Source: Begonia masoniana | Taxonomy: Eukaryota > Streptophyta > Magnoliopsida > Cucurbitales > Begoniaceae | Direction of reading: 5' to 3' | NCBI GenBank assembly: GCA_022432975.1 | Contig: CM039508.1 | Span: 46,279,646 to 46,343,645, forward strand | Length of the DNA: 64,000 nucleotides | Shown: positions 33,529-46,592 of the stretch, in pieces | Layout: each line of letters opens with the position of its first letter | Numbering within the stretch: the first letter of the stretch is position 1 | Made by a program: the position numbers and the translations under genes | Notes under the pieces: model-generated | Seen by the model: the letters and a program-made list of their open reading frames with translations, nothing else | Told to the model about the DNA's origin: nothing | The model's database searches: none

Positions 33529-33711
33529 TTGTTATGTGAATGCCCGAGGTTCAATAATGGGCAACCGCCGGTGGAGATCGCGCCAAATCACGTATTTGGA
33601 TTGGGCGGCCGCGGTGGAAGGCTGTTATTAAATCCCGGAAACCCACGCCAAAGAAGATTTTTGACTCCATTGGCGGAGCTGCATAAATCCGTGGGCTTTC
33701 TTAATGTCTAA
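33529..33711 (+). other. GC-rich ORF fragment of unknown origin
   Basis: About 180 bp of much higher GC than its surroundings, open as a 60-residue frame without a good ATG start (it opens at TTG). The peptide (APNHVFGLGGRGGRLLLNPG...) matches nothing I know. Perhaps a captured gene fragment inside a transposon. Confidence 0.25.
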
Positions 33712-33989
33712 CGTAAATAAGATAGATGGACGATACTAATAATTATAATCAAAAGAATAATATTATGTTTACTCTCTTATTTTACTATCTAAATATATTG
33801 ACGTGATAAACAATTATCGGTATAATTAAAGTGTAATGAATATCATAAATTAAAAATAATTAATTTATTATATTAATTGCATCAATCATCGTTTGACACG
33901 TCAGCGAATATGTTTAAATAATGAAAAGAGAGAGAAACATAAAATTAATATGATTAAAATTATGTTATTCTCTACTCACATTGAGTAAA

Positions 33990-34120
33990 ATATGGTTCCT
34001 GGTTCCCCAATCCATAGAACCGAGACCGGTTCCATGACAGGCAGAACCAACCAAGAACCGGCCCAGACCGCCGCTCCGGTCCGATTTTACGGTTCCGGGT
34101 CCGTTCTGCCCACCCAAAGT
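33990..34120. mobile_element. hAT-like transposon end
   Basis: GAACCGAGACCGGTTCC, AAGAACCGGCCCAGACCG and the terminal GTTCTGCCCACCC mirror the left end type at 30474 (GGGCTGGGCA). The flanking 8-mers do not match those at 30474, so they need not be one element. Confidence 0.4.
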
Positions 34121-34164
34121 TTAAGCAAAAGCTAATTGATATCTAATTTCTAGAACATACTTAA

Positions 34165-34205
34165 TGACACGTGTCATTTCGTCATGGCTTTAAACCCTAA
34201 ACCCT
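34165..34205 (+). promoter_or_regulatory. G-box palindrome and telo-box
   Basis: TGACACGTGTCA (34165-34176) is a perfect 12-bp palindrome with a core G-box. AAACCCTAAACCCT (34192-34205) is a telo-box. Both lie within 125 bp of the next start codon. Telo-boxes are typical of genes for ribosomal, mitochondrial and growth-related proteins. Confidence 0.7.
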
Positions 34206-34286
34206 CTCTATATTAAACCAGCCTTCCCTCTATTCGCCTCCATTGCAGAGGCGACGAGTGCAAGATTCTTCTCCGTTTTCCCGAAA

Positions 34287-34709
34287 ATGGCTGCCAAATT
34301 ATTCCTCAAAGATTCCAAATCTTCGCTGAGCATCCTTCTTCGATGCTCAAATATCTCTGCATCTCTGAGGACTGCTGCTATTTTCTCTCAGCCAATCCAA
34401 AACCTTCGGGTTTTAGATCAATCGCCGCGATCCGAAGGTTTGAATTTTTCTAATTCCGCTTCTTTTCTCCGCGGATTTAGTTCTGGGATTGGAAAGCTGG
34501 GCGGCTTCGTCGGGAAGTTAGAGTATTCTTCAGCAGCTGGCAAGTCCAGGCGCGTGGTTGATGAGGAGTCCGACGTCAGCGACGACTCCGAAGACGTAGA
34601 CGATTCCGACATTGAAGACTTTGTTGATGATGATGATATTGATGTCAACGAGGAAGATTCGCTCGACGATGACGATGACGATGAAGTGATTCACAAGCGA
34701 CGCAAATGA
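34287..34709 (+). CDS. Small acidic protein with mitochondrial-type presequence
   Basis: 140 aa, single exon. Residues 1-~65 are rich in Ser, Leu and Arg and free of acids until near residue 44, with an FLRGFSSG motif typical of plant mitochondrial presequence cleavage sites. Residues 90-134 are almost all Asp/Glu/Ser (DDSEDVDDSDIEDFVDDDD), followed by a basic end HKRRK. I do not recognise a domain. Telo-box and G-box elements upstream support a real nuclear gene for a mitochondrial protein. Annotated relatives are usually called hypothetical or spermine-binding-like. The function is unknown. Confidence 0.7.
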   Translation: MAAKLFLKDSKSSLSILLRCSNISASLRTAAIFSQPIQNLRVLDQSPRSEGLNFSNSASFLRGFSSGIGKLGGFVGKLEYSSAAGKSRRVVDEESDVSDDSEDVDDSDIEDFVDDDDIDVNEEDSLDDDDDDEVIHKRRK

Positions 34710-35931
34710 GTATGACTTGATCGAATGATTTTAGCTCATCGCGAAGAACTTGTTTCCAGTATTTTTGTAGCTTCATTCAAGCATGTCAAGCTAATTTACT
34801 TTCTATGTTCGTCGGATTTAGAGTCTTAAATTAATTGAATTGCGTGATCATTTTGCAATAGTAAGATTCACTTCAACACATCATCATTACCAAGTTAACA
34901 GAGAAAAACATCTTCGATGCTCAAATATCTCTTTCCTTTTTTTTTTTTTTTTTACGTTTTGAATTTCAAACTGATGAACGAGATTTGTGACTGGATTAGC
35001 CGTCGGAAATCCTCCGGCGGAGACGTCAAATTAGCCCCAGCAGTTCTTGTGCTATTAAATTGAGAACTAATAATTTCTGGGCCTCAAATTTGGTTTTGTT
35101 GATTGTGACAATCACTCTTCTTTTATCGTCTTGAAATAATTTTTCTTTAAATTGAATGTATTTTTTTTTTTACATCACTTTTCAAATATTATCTACTTCT
35201 GTTATACATTTTATCAAACACATTATGTAGTATGCTTCAAATTGGCCTGAAATCTATTTGAAATTAAGCTTTGACTAATTAAAAAAACATATTATTTGAA
35301 GATTTTAAATATTAAAAATATAAAATTTAGGATAAAATTTTAATTTCAATTTAATAAATTCTTATAGTTTAATCTTAGTTTTTTTAAAGTTTTCTAATCA
35401 ATTTTCATCGATAAATTTAACGACATATGTAATGAAATCTTATTTTTATCGACGGTGATATGTTCATGTTAACAAAAAAATCTCATTTGTATTGAAGAAG
35501 TTTTTAACTGTATTACGTTTACTCTCTCGTTTTATTATCTAAATATAAACGATTATGTGTCAAATAGTGATTGATGTAATTAATGTAATAAATAAAATAT
35601 TTATAATTTATTACATAAAATGCAATTTACATTCTCCAATCATTGTTTAATACGTCAACATGTATATTTAAAATTATTGTAAAAATAAAAACTCTTGACA
35701 TTATTAATAGATTTGATGAAATGAACCATTAAATATAGTGCTCGATTGAAAATTTGAAAACTACAGGGACTAAGTTGAAATAAAATAAGTGCTAAACTTG
35801 TATTTAAATAAAATCACGTGCGCTTATATAATTAAAATTAATAAGTACAGTTCATCTAATCTAAACAAGAAACCCTCAAGAACCAAGTTTCATTAAACTA
35901 CAATCTCTCTCTCTCTTCTTGGTCGCTGGCG
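34710..35931. other. Intergenic
   Basis: 3' UTR then AT-rich DNA without a gene. A 22-nt piece of the preceding CDS (34337-34358) is repeated exactly at 34911-34932, followed by a T run. A CT-rich leader (35900-35930) precedes the next gene. Confidence 0.5.
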
Positions 35932-38900
35932 ATGGAGGAGGAGCCTGTCCGGAGTGTTATCTATGAAACTCTCAGCCCTCTTTCTCTGGCCGCCTTTAGC
36001 ACTCCGGCGACGCTGCGTGATTCTTCGCCGTCCGATGATACGTTCGAGCCGTACTCCGTCTTCCGGAACGAGATCTCTCTTTCCACCGCCGACGCGTCTT
36101 CGGCCGCGACCGCTGCGCCTGATTTCTTCTCCCTGGACGCTGGTTCTGAGAAGCGTGATGAAATTTTAGATTTTTCTAGTAAGCGGCAAGCTTCGGAAGG
36201 AGTTCCGCAAACGCTGGCGCGGGAGGTTGAGCCGAAGCTTGAGAGTGGGTGGTTCCGCGGCAATAATAGATTTAAGAGCCCTATGCTTCAGCTGCATAAA
36301 GGTAGGGATTCTTGTTTGGTTGTGTTTTTTGAAGTAGTTGAAAGCTGTAGCGCGTTGGAAGAACTTTGTTGATAGTTATTATGATAGAGGATTTTGTACT
36401 CTAATATAGTAATTTCGTAATGTAAACTTAATTATGATAAATTCCTTATTCGTTGCCTCATTCTTTTGTTTGTAAGATTTACAGTTTTATTATTATGTTT
36501 GATTAAGGCGCTCCCTTTCAGTTTTTTTGCACTAGTTGCATTCTTTCATTGGACTACTTTTCCTCTTCATTGCTTGTTCTTATGGTTGTTTCTTTAATTG
36601 TTCTTACTTTCTTCTATGTTTATACATGCGAACTTGTTTTTGGTACGAATGTTGTTTGAGTATAAGTGTTAGTCGCATGGAGTTAATTTTATTTTTTAAA
36701 CTAGTGGATTTCTGTCTAATTTTAATTTTTTAAACTAGTTAGTTCTTTCATTCTAATTAGTGTGAAAGGGTTATTTGCTGCTTGACTATGGCTTCAAAAA
36801 TTGTTTTTGAGCGACATGTGTCGTTATTTTAGATTTTGTGCAGTTGCATTGGTTTAAAGCTTCCGTTTAGAAAGGTTCTTTTTAGACCATCTATTTAGAA
36901 TGGTGGTTAGTTCTTTCGGTAAAATTTTTAGTTCCTATTTTCTTCATCCTTGGATAAGTTGTTGAAGAAGATAAGATTTCATATGTAGAATCCCAATTAT
37001 AATGTACTACTATATTTTTCAAGATATATTATTTTAAATTTAAAGATTGGCTGAATTGTAGGTTTTTTCATTCTTTCTTGTATATAAAATAGCTTCCTTG
37101 AATAGCATATAAATATCTTTGTGATTACTACATATCAGTACTAGAAAATATTCTCATCAATCCTTGTTTCATATGTATAATGGTGTTGCAGAAATAGTTG
37201 ATTTCTGTGACTTTCTTTCTCCAACTCCAGAAGAGAAAACTGCGCGTAACACAGCTATAGAAAGGGTATTTGATGTTGTCAAACATATATGGCCTCTTTG
37301 TAATGTATGATTTTCATTCCTTTCTGTCTTTCATGTAGTTTCCTATATCACCTTGAATCCTGAGCGCAATAAGGTTTTTCTTAAACTTTTTTTGGTAGGT
37401 TGAAGTTTTTGGATCTTTCAGTACTGGGCTTTATCTTCCTACTAGTGATATTGATGTAAGTTCGTTGCTCTTTAAAAGTCCTATAGGCTGGAAACAATAT
37501 TGCTTTATATGATTCACGAGCAAATCTAGAATGCTACAGAAAAGAGGTTTTTTTTTTTTTTCCAGATGTACAGAACCAGAGAATTTGTTGTGTATTTTGG
37601 TTGGTAATAGTATACCATGCCGCACGTTTATAAAAAGAAAAAAAATGATCTACTTGGTGAGAAAATCTGGAATACAACATAAATTAGTATTGCCTGACGC
37701 AGAACCATGATTGGCATGCTACGTATTTTAGTCAGTAATTATAAGTCAGTCCTCAGATTTGTGAAAAGAAAAAAATTGATAATCTATTATCTTTTATATT
37801 ATTATTGTGATAATGTTTTCTTCAGTGGATTTCTCATTTGGCTGAGTGTTTCCTAGGATACAGAAAAAATAAACAAAACTTATTTGTGTCTTGAATTTGG
37901 AATTTAATAGTTATTTAATTGCAGGTTGTCATTCTAGGATCAGGAATTCCAACTCCACAGCTTGGTCTGCGAGCACTTTCTAGGGCTTTATCACGAAGTG
38001 GAGTGGCCACGAAGATTCAGGTACATCTTTGAAGGATTTTCTCATGTAATGAATAATACATGTAACCTTATTGTCTTGTTTAATGTGTAGGTGATTGGAA
38101 AGGCTCGTGTCCCGATTATTAAATTTGTAGAGACAAAAAGTGATTTTTCCTTTGACATAAGGTTCGCCTAGGAGTTTAATTGAGAAGATTAGATCACGTT
38201 TTTCATGAGTAGTTTGTTTTTCATTTTAAAGTTTCTTATTGTCTGACTGATTGTTTTGAAGTTTTGATGTGCAAAATGGACCCAAGGCCACTGACTTTAT
38301 AAAGGTTTGAATCTATCCTTGTATAAAATTTCTGCCTGAATATTGAAACGAGAAAAAATATAAGCTGTTTCTAATTTGTTTATGGCAATAAAAAACTGTT
38401 ATTCATGGTTAAACTATTCCTATTTCTTGTTGAGTTTGTTGAAAGACCCAATGCTTTTGTCTATATGGTCTGGTGAGCAACTCTGATATGTCATATGCAT
38501 CTAGTGCTTATGGCTATGGTATTTGAGGTTGCTGGTTGTTAAACGTAGCAGAGGTAATTAATTTACTAAAATATTATAATTTATGTGGTCTGTTCTTTTT
38601 GAGCATGAAAGTCCTTGCTTAGATCCTATCACACTGACAATGTCTTTTATGTGCACTAAAGTTCTGTTTTTTTGTTATTGCGTTCTCTTTCAAGTTCACG
38701 GTCATATATAAATTGAAGCATTTCAGTCTAGTATTTAGTTGTACACGGCAAGTCGTGTTATTTTGTTGCTTTATCTTTGATTTCAAATATAATCATGCCT
38801 TATTCAATTTTATTTTTTGAAGAATGGCTACTTTTGGATTTTTTTTGGTTTATGGGTTGACGTTGCTTAAATTTTGTTCTATTGATCTTTTTCAGAATGC

Positions 38901-41232
38901 AATGGCGAAATGGCCTCCGTTACGACCATTATGTTTGATCTTGAAAGTATTTTTGCAGCAAAGAGAGCTTAATGAGGTATGTGTTCTCCTCGTTGTCTTT
39001 GCTTGATTGTTAAGTTGTTACTAGTACTTTCCTTGAAAAATCTGACAGTTACCAATCTGAAGTTCCCCGTTCAGCTTATTGAAGTTTTCTATTTAAGCAT
39101 ACAGGTGTACTCTGGTGGACTAGGGTCTTATGCACTTCTTACCATGATTCTAGCAATGTTGCAGGTTGGTAGTTTAAACTCTACTTTGCTCACACAGTAT
39201 GTGCCCATATACAATACAAGCAGTGCTCTTATAAGTTACCGAAATGAAAGTCACAGCAATCACTGGCTAGAAGTAACTGTTGTACATGTTCATGAAGAAT
39301 GGAAGTGTCTTACCTTTTATCCCTCTCTCCAATATTCTTATTTGGTTAACTTATTGCTCAGAATCTCTATGGATGCCAACATGTTCCAGAACAGAACCTG
39401 GGCTCCCTTCTGGTATGTAGTCAATGTGGAGAGAAAATTAACTGTCATTGCATTTATTGTCATCTTATAACATCTGTGGAAAATAGGTACACTTCTTTGA
39501 TTTTTATGGACGCAAATTGAACGCGAATGATGTTGGTGTAACTTGCAGTGGGACTCATGCTTTTTTCGCAAAGACTAGCAGAGGGTAAAATTAAAAAATG
39601 TAGTTCTTTCTAATGGAAAGCCATTACATTCATTCTAATTTCCATTTATAGGATCTGCTTTTATACTTTTTCCTCTTCAAGACTATCATCTCATACTTTC
39701 TCTCCTCTAGGTTTGAGGTTAAAGGCCGACCATCGCTTATCTCTATTGAGGATCCACAGGTAAATTTGAATTGCCTCCAAGAATCAGCTTTAGTTTTTTG
39801 TTACTGTCCATATTTACTTTACTGACACACATTTCAGAAACCTGCTGGGTCGACCTTCATACTGATTTTCAATTGTTCTTTTGCCATATATAATGTTATA
39901 TGATGAAAAATCTGTTTTATTCATTTAGTTGTCTACTGTTTTTTTTTTTATTGATTTGATGATTAAATCTATTAAGAATTTAATAACTCTTGAAATATGA
40001 GATGACTTTGGCATTATAGATTCTCTACTCTGGTTTGTATACTAAAACTAAGTTAAATTTTGAAAACAGACACCAGACAATGACATTGGGAAGAATTCCT
40101 TCAACTATTTTCAGGTTTGCATCTTCCCTGTTCTTTCACATCCTGAGGGGTTTATGATGCAGATATTGGTTTTATTATCAAATCTAATACTTTGTTCTAT
40201 TGAATGTTACATTCGAGTTTCAATTATTATCTGTATCACTGTATGCATTTGAGCTCCAGGGACTTGGCCATTTATGGTTGCATACTTACGATTGTGTTTC
40301 TTTTTATCTCCCCCTTTTTTGTCAGCTTTTTGAGAATGATCTCTGTAGCATTCTTATATCTATGGGGAAGATAGGTTTAATTTTCTCAAGGCATATTTTT
40401 CCTGAGAAGAACTAGGTGCCCCAAATTTAGGGTTGTAAATTAACTTTAAAAGTATGAAAAATACGTTTATAAGTAAATAAAATTCCAAAATATGCTCCTT
40501 GCCTTTCCAGAAGAGATGTCAGCTTACCTTTTTTTTTTTAAAAAAAATCTCCTTACATGAGCTTTCCGCCTTGACATTACTATTGAAACTGGGTTATTAT
40601 TTTAGCTTTTAGTTCACCAGTCATTTGGCGAGGCTTTATTCTCTTTTTTTTCATGGAAATGCTGAATTAATTTTTCCAAAATTCACCTTTCAAATATGAG
40701 TCTGAGCATCTGCTCAACTGTTGTGTGTTCTAATCCGTCACTCTGACAGCAGATTAAATCAGCTTTTGCAACGGCTTATACAAACTTGACAAATCACAAG
40801 ATCATCTTGAACCTCGGACCCAGTAGGAGTATTCTCGGAACAATAATTCAACCAGATCCAGTTTTGCTGGATAGAAAAGGAGGGTCTAATGGAGAAATAA
40901 TTTTTAATATGCTACTTCCCGGAGTAGGCCAGCCTTTGCAACAACTTTACGAAGATCCACAAGAGATTATGTACAACTGGCAGCATGACGATGACGATCC
41001 ATTCCCTCGGTGGAACAGTGATGTGGAAAAAGATGGAGGACATTCGTCAGGTAAAAAGAGGAAAGCTTCTTCGAAGGAAAGGTCCAGGAAAAAGATGAAA
41101 GAAAATGAAGTCAGAAAGAAGATCAGACAAAAAGAAAATGGATCTATCAAAGAGAAGAGTTCAAAAAGAAGATTGAAGAAACATAGTCATGACCGCTCGA
41201 ATGGTTACAGCCATCAACAAAGAGGGCCTTAA
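35932..41232 (+). CDS. TRF4/5-type non-canonical poly(A) polymerase
   Basis: Nucleotidyltransferase of the TRF4/PAPD5 family, which adds short A tails to nuclear RNAs to promote exosome decay. Thirteen exons: 35932-36301, 37192-37304, 37399-37455, 37925-38020, 38091-38161, 38262-38304, 38896-38976, 39105-39164, 39362-39412, 39487-39584, 39711-39759, 40070-40114, 40753-41232, giving 537 aa. Catalytic core: FGSFSTGLYLPTSDID (residues ~165-180), with the Gly-Ser and two Asp of pol-beta enzymes. The third Asp is in FDISFDV (~234). The PAP-associated domain follows (PPLRPLCLILKVFLQQRELN, YSGGLGSYALL). The last exon ends in a Lys/Arg-rich nuclear-localisation tail. The N-terminal 120 residues are Ser/Pro-rich. 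The exon 13 acceptor is a CAGCAG tandem. The Arabidopsis counterpart is, from memory, At5g53770. Confidence 0.92.
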
Positions 41233-43176
41233 TGGAGCCAGCAGAATCTTTTTCACAGTTGAAGATTTTTTTGACAAGTGATTGGCAACTCGGGATACGA
41301 TTATCGCTCAAGGTATTTATCGAACTGAGGTATGTGGTCTGTTTTATTGATGGAAAAAAGTAGCTGCATATTGAGCTTGATATCTGCCTGAATATGTTAG
41401 GGTGTTTACTGTTTAGAAATATCATACTGGATTGCTAGTACCTGATAGAAGCAAGGAAGTAAAGCCCATTTCTTGAGCCATTATGGACGTAGAGTGTAGT
41501 ACTTCAACTGCGCAATAGATGATTATTCTTCAATTTTCTTTTTCTTTTTTGATTTGTTTAATTTTGGTGTCAATCAATGGAAGGTTCAAGCCTGCATATA
41601 CTCAAAAACATCTTTTTTTTGTCACACAAGTTAGTAATGTTAGGTGAGCATATTGTCTGTGTGATTCGTTTATTTGGGGAAGACTACATCGAAATTGGGT
41701 TGATTTTGATATCAAATCAGCCGCAAATAATAGCATGCTAGGTGATGACAGCATAGTTAATAATATGTCATAGGAAAGGGAAAATATGGAATATTAATTA
41801 ATTGAACTGAAGGAGAGGGAATCAGGCGCAGTGAAATACAGAAAGCAGCTGAGTCAAGTGTGCAAGGGACAGTGTCATGGTGGCCAAGTGATAATGAATC
41901 AAACATCTAATTCTACCTTGCAATGACACAAAATAATGAAAGCCCGCTTTTGGAAATTTGTCATTTGCTATATTTTAGATCTTACTCTCAATTTATTAGT
42001 TAAATTCAATGTGTATTTTGTTTTTTGTTCAATAATATGTTTTAATTTCTCTAGTGACTTCTAATTTGCTTATGAATGTTGTCGATTTTCTCTCCAACAA
42101 TTTTGAATCTGCCGAGGGATTGAAAACTAAGTCTAAATTGCTACCCGTTGAAAATTGAAAATTCAATTTTTTTTTAAAAAAATAATAGGTTTTTAAATTA
42201 CTATCTACTTGTTCTTCGCCATGGATTCTAAGATAACACAATCTTTTATTTTATGCAGAATTGTTCTCATTAAGAACATTAGTTGCTTTACTTAATCTAA
42301 TTTTAAGATAGTTTTATTTTACATTGGATCTTACTAGTATTAACAACCATACTCTTTGAACTTTGTTTGAACTCAGTCCAGGTTAAGCTCATCTGCTCAA
42401 ATGTTTGGCTTGTCTGCTCAAATGTTTGGCTCCTCTGCTTACTCATTTGACGACTCTAATTTTATTAATTATTATTCGATGCTTTAGAGTAATATAAGAG
42501 AGTAAAAATAATATTATTTTAAATTTAATTATAGTATCTATTGGGTAATTAAATATAATAAACAAGGAGTATTAATCATGAAAATATTTCTTTTTCATTT
42601 AATAATTTTTTAACTTGTCAATTAATTCCAAAAAAATTAAAAAATAAAAGTAAAAATGAATCCAGATGAACAAGTGTTGGAATAATTGTATTTAATTATA
42701 GGATTTATTAAACTACTACTTAAACTAAAGCCGGTAATTCTGCCTGACAAGACGCATTCGAGTTGTGTTTCTGTACGTCTCAGCTGTACATCTACCCATT
42801 TGTTTGGCTCGTTGATTTAAAATCTCAATGATCAAGTCCATCGGACGGTCATCAGACGGCGAGGACTAACTCAACTCCAAAAGGGTAAAGATCAAATTAT
42901 AACATTGCTAAGAAAAAGCTTAAGACAAGAAAGAGAGATCTAAAATTTAAAAACATGTAACAGTATCTTTGTCTTTAAAATGTTCTAAATCTTAGAACCT
43001 TTACTTTGTAGCTTACAGAGCTTTCACACAAGCAAACCCTTCTCTTAGCTTCAACCCTGCTTACTGTCTCTTCTACTGCCCCTGTCCCTCTCTCTCTCCC
43101 TCTCTCCTTCTCTCTAGCTAGAAAAGCTCCTTCTCTGTAAGTGCTGAAGGTTGACGTGAAAGCAGTGAGCTTGGAG
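41233..43176. other. Intergenic
   Basis: Poly(A) polymerase 3' UTR, then AT-rich DNA with no gene. A TTTGGCT.GTCTGCTCAAATG phrase is repeated at 42395-42435. A CT-rich 5' leader at 43060-43140 precedes the transporter. Confidence 0.5.
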
Positions 43177-46100
43177 ATGAGGGGTCATTTGGGAGCAGTG
43201 ATAGGGAGGTTTCCATCGAGTGACGGAAATACCCAGATGGGCGGGATCATTAGTCATAATAGGAAATGCAGAGACATTTTGTTTCTTGTCATTTTTATTG
43301 CTTTCTGGGTTGCTATGATTGTTAATTCCAGCTTTGGATTTAACCAAGGAAACCCATTGAGGCAAGGAATCTTTACTTTATTTTTTATTTTTTTTCATTT
43401 TTAGTCATCGAAATTTCTAAAAGCCCCTCTTTGTTTGTCTGCATTCTCTCGTTTGAAATTTTGATTGTTTTATGGTTGTCATAATAATTTTGTTTAATTT
43501 TTGTTTCTAGTTTTTTAGCTGCTCGGATTCATGGCCGTTTGGAATAATGTATATAATGTAAAGATGGTGTTTTATCTAGTTCTTAGCTTGTTATAGAGGC
43601 TCAGGAGATGAAAGAGTAAAGCTTTATGTTCTTCTTTCTTGATTTGCTGTTCTTCATGTACTAAAAGCAGTTGTTTTGTTATTTTGGGTTGCCAGACTTA
43701 CTTATGGGCTGGATTACAAAGGAAATCTGTGTGGGGACAAACATGCTGATCCGGGTCTTCGGGAATTAGAGCTTCGATATTGGTTAAATCCTAATCAGGT
43801 TTATCTTAGTGGTTTAAAGAACAGTCAATTCTTGCTGTCGGATGCTCGCACTATATGCTTATTGGATTGCCCTATACCGTCCGAAGATTCTCTCAATTGG
43901 GTTTGTGATTATCCGGAAAGCGATATCAAACTTTCCATGGATGATTGGATCGACCGAAACTATGATTACTTTGAGTTTCTTACTCCAGAAATGAGAAATA
44001 CATCTCTTCAACTTCAGGGTCCCTGTTATCCTGTCATATTTCCAAGTGTGAATGGTTTGTATACTTTTCATTTTGAGACTCTTTTTGTTAATATGAATTA
44101 AAACTTGAATATTTTTTTTTCTATATTTCACCAGTTCATTGGAGTTGTCAATACGTTGCTCGTGCTTCGAACGTATCTCGTAGGCATTGGCAGATGATGG
44201 GTGGAGTAAACATCAACGATGACATTATTATCGATAAATCTATTCATAAATCCATTAATTCTCGGTCAGCTGTCATAAAGGTATACAAAGCCATCAATTC
44301 GGGAAGTATGTTTTTATTCAAATTGGCGACGAAGCTTATATTATTTCTCCAATTTTGATGCATTTGCAACTTATTTTTCTTTTACTTTTGCAGAGATATA
44401 TGGCTGATATTGGAAAAGCATGGCCTGTGTTGATTGTTTGTGGAGGAATTTTGCCGCTATTTTTGGCTGTGATATGGCTGCTCATGATTCGGCATTTTGT
44501 TACCACTATGCCTTGGATAACTGTAGCCCTATTTAACATCCTTATTATATCAGTCACAATGTTCTACTATCTTAAAGGTAAGATTTTTTATTTTTATTTT
44601 TAAAATATCCTGATTGCTGGTCAACTAGTCACAATAAATGGATAAGGTGTATAGATTTTTCTATCTAAATGCAATTTATACTACTTGATCGTAGCTGGAT
44701 GGATTGGGAATGATGCCGTTTCCCCCATTATTGGTGAGCACGATCCTTATATCCACGTGTTCGGAAGGGTGAGTTATTTATATACGTATATTTTGTACCC
44801 ATGTGTTTTTTTCGTCTTTACTGATTTGAAGATATCTTTAGAACATTTCTAATATTTCAGGAGCTAACTCATCTCCGTGCGGTCACTGTTTTTATGACAA
44901 TTATAATGATCGTTTCTGTCCTTACGTCTATTGCTATTATCCGTCGCATCCTCATGGCAACATCTGTCCTTAAGGTGAGAGAGGACATTGTTTATGAGCC
45001 ATATTTACATTCGTCGAAATCCTCTCTTATTTTCAAATATCATTACGATGAATCTGAACAGCCCAATAGATAACTAGGATATTGAATTTCCGGTTTAAAT
45101 TCTTGTTCTTGTATATTCCGTTCATAATGGAAATGTCATTGATGAAGCTCTCAGTATCAGAATATGCTAAATCTTAAACAAGATTTATTTCGTGTAGGTT
45201 GCAGCGAAGGTCATTGGAGAAGTTCATGCGCTCATAATTTTTCCGATCATACCATATGCAATCCTTGCAATTTTTTACATGTTTTGGATTTCAGCTGCTC
45301 TAAATCTCTTTAGTTCGGGCCAGGTTGTCCAGAATAACTGCAATTCCAACTGTTGTGCTTATGATCTTGCCTCCAAACGGCTCAACTGCGATCGATGCTG
45401 TGGTTATAGAATTCATTACACTCCTCATATTGGATTTGCTATTCTCTTCCACCTGTTTGGTTGTTATTGGACAACTCAGTTCTTCATAGCGTGTTCTTCC
45501 ACTGTGATAGCTGGCTCTGTAGCCTCCTATTATTGGGCTCGGGGAGAAACTTCGGTTAGCTACCAAACACAATCCTTAAATTTCTCACATGAGTTTCAAA
45601 ATCTAACATTCTTCTTGGCTTATATGTTATTTGATAATCTTAAGGATGTCTGTAATAAAAAAAAGAGAGACTAAATTCATGGTTTCTTATGCAGCCTGAG
45701 ATTCCTTTCCTTCCCGTCTTTTCATCAATGAGACGGCTAGCAAGATATAGCCTAGGGTCTATGGCGCTTGGCTCGTTGGTCGTCACATTTGTTGAATCAA
45801 TCCGTTTCATGCTCGAGTCTATTCGCCGTAGACTGAAAGTCGTCAACACAACCCCCGGTAGCTGGATCGGGAAGGTGGCATTTCATTCTTCTCAGTTTTG
45901 CCTGAAAAGTGTCGAGTGGACCATCAAGTCCGTGAATCGAAATGCTTATATTATGGTAAATCTTCTTCCATTTGTTAAAATTTCTTATTTTTTGGAATGT
46001 TTTATCCGACTAGGATGGACAATAGTTTCATTTATTTTTATTTTTTCTTCTCGTATTCTCAGATAGCCATAACAGGGAAGAGTTTTTGCAAGGCTTCCGC

Positions 46101-46592
46101 CATAGCGACAGAGTTGATCATGAATAATATACTCCGGATCGGGCGGGTGAATGTTATTGGGGACGTGATTCTATTCCTCGGAAAATTATGTGTCAGCCTT
46201 TCAAGTGCTGTTTTTGCTTTTATCATGTTGGATAACCACAAATACAAATCCGCCCACGACAAGATCTCTTCTCCACTCTTCCCTGTCCTGGTACGCTTTC
46301 ATGAATTTTGATATCTAAAGTCACAGACAACTCGATCATTGTTTCTAAACTGTCGATAAATTTTGTGGGTTATATACTCATGTTTTCGGTGCAGGTGTGT
46401 TGGGGTCTAGGCTACGTAGTGGCGACACTCTTCTTCGGGGTGGTGGAGATGTCGATAGACACCATAATACTCTCATTTTGCCAAGATTCGGAGGAACACG
46501 ACGGGACTGCCCAGTACGCTTCTCCGCTTCTTATCCAGACTTTGAGTGACCAAAACGAGATGCAAAGACTCACTCAAGGACCTCCCCATTGA
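43177..46592 (+). CDS. CTL1: Choline transporter-like protein (CTL/SLC44 family)
   Basis: Multi-pass membrane protein of the choline transporter-like family. The Arabidopsis member CTL1/CHER1 controls choline distribution, membrane trafficking and sieve-plate pores at the TGN and plasma membrane. Ten exons: 43177-43361, 43696-44054, 44135-44280, 44394-44577, 44695-44768, 44861-44974, 45198-45554, 45695-45955, 46063-46290, 46395-46592, giving 701 aa. The first helix is at ~35-53 (ILFLVIFIAFWVAMIV). A long extracellular loop with several Cys follows, then about nine more helices, with GNPLRLTYGLDYKGNLCG near the start and the NNILRIGRVNVIGDVILFLGK region in the conserved C-terminal half. Start ATG 43177 gives a short hydrophilic N-terminus normal for the family. 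Intron 1 (43362-43695) has a GC donor. Confidence 0.92.

Noticed and set aside
30474..34120. A single 3.6-kb hAT element with ends at 30474 and 34120
   Set aside because: Terminal phrases are of the same type, but flanking 8-mers differ, no transposase is seen between them, and two likely genes or fragments lie inside.
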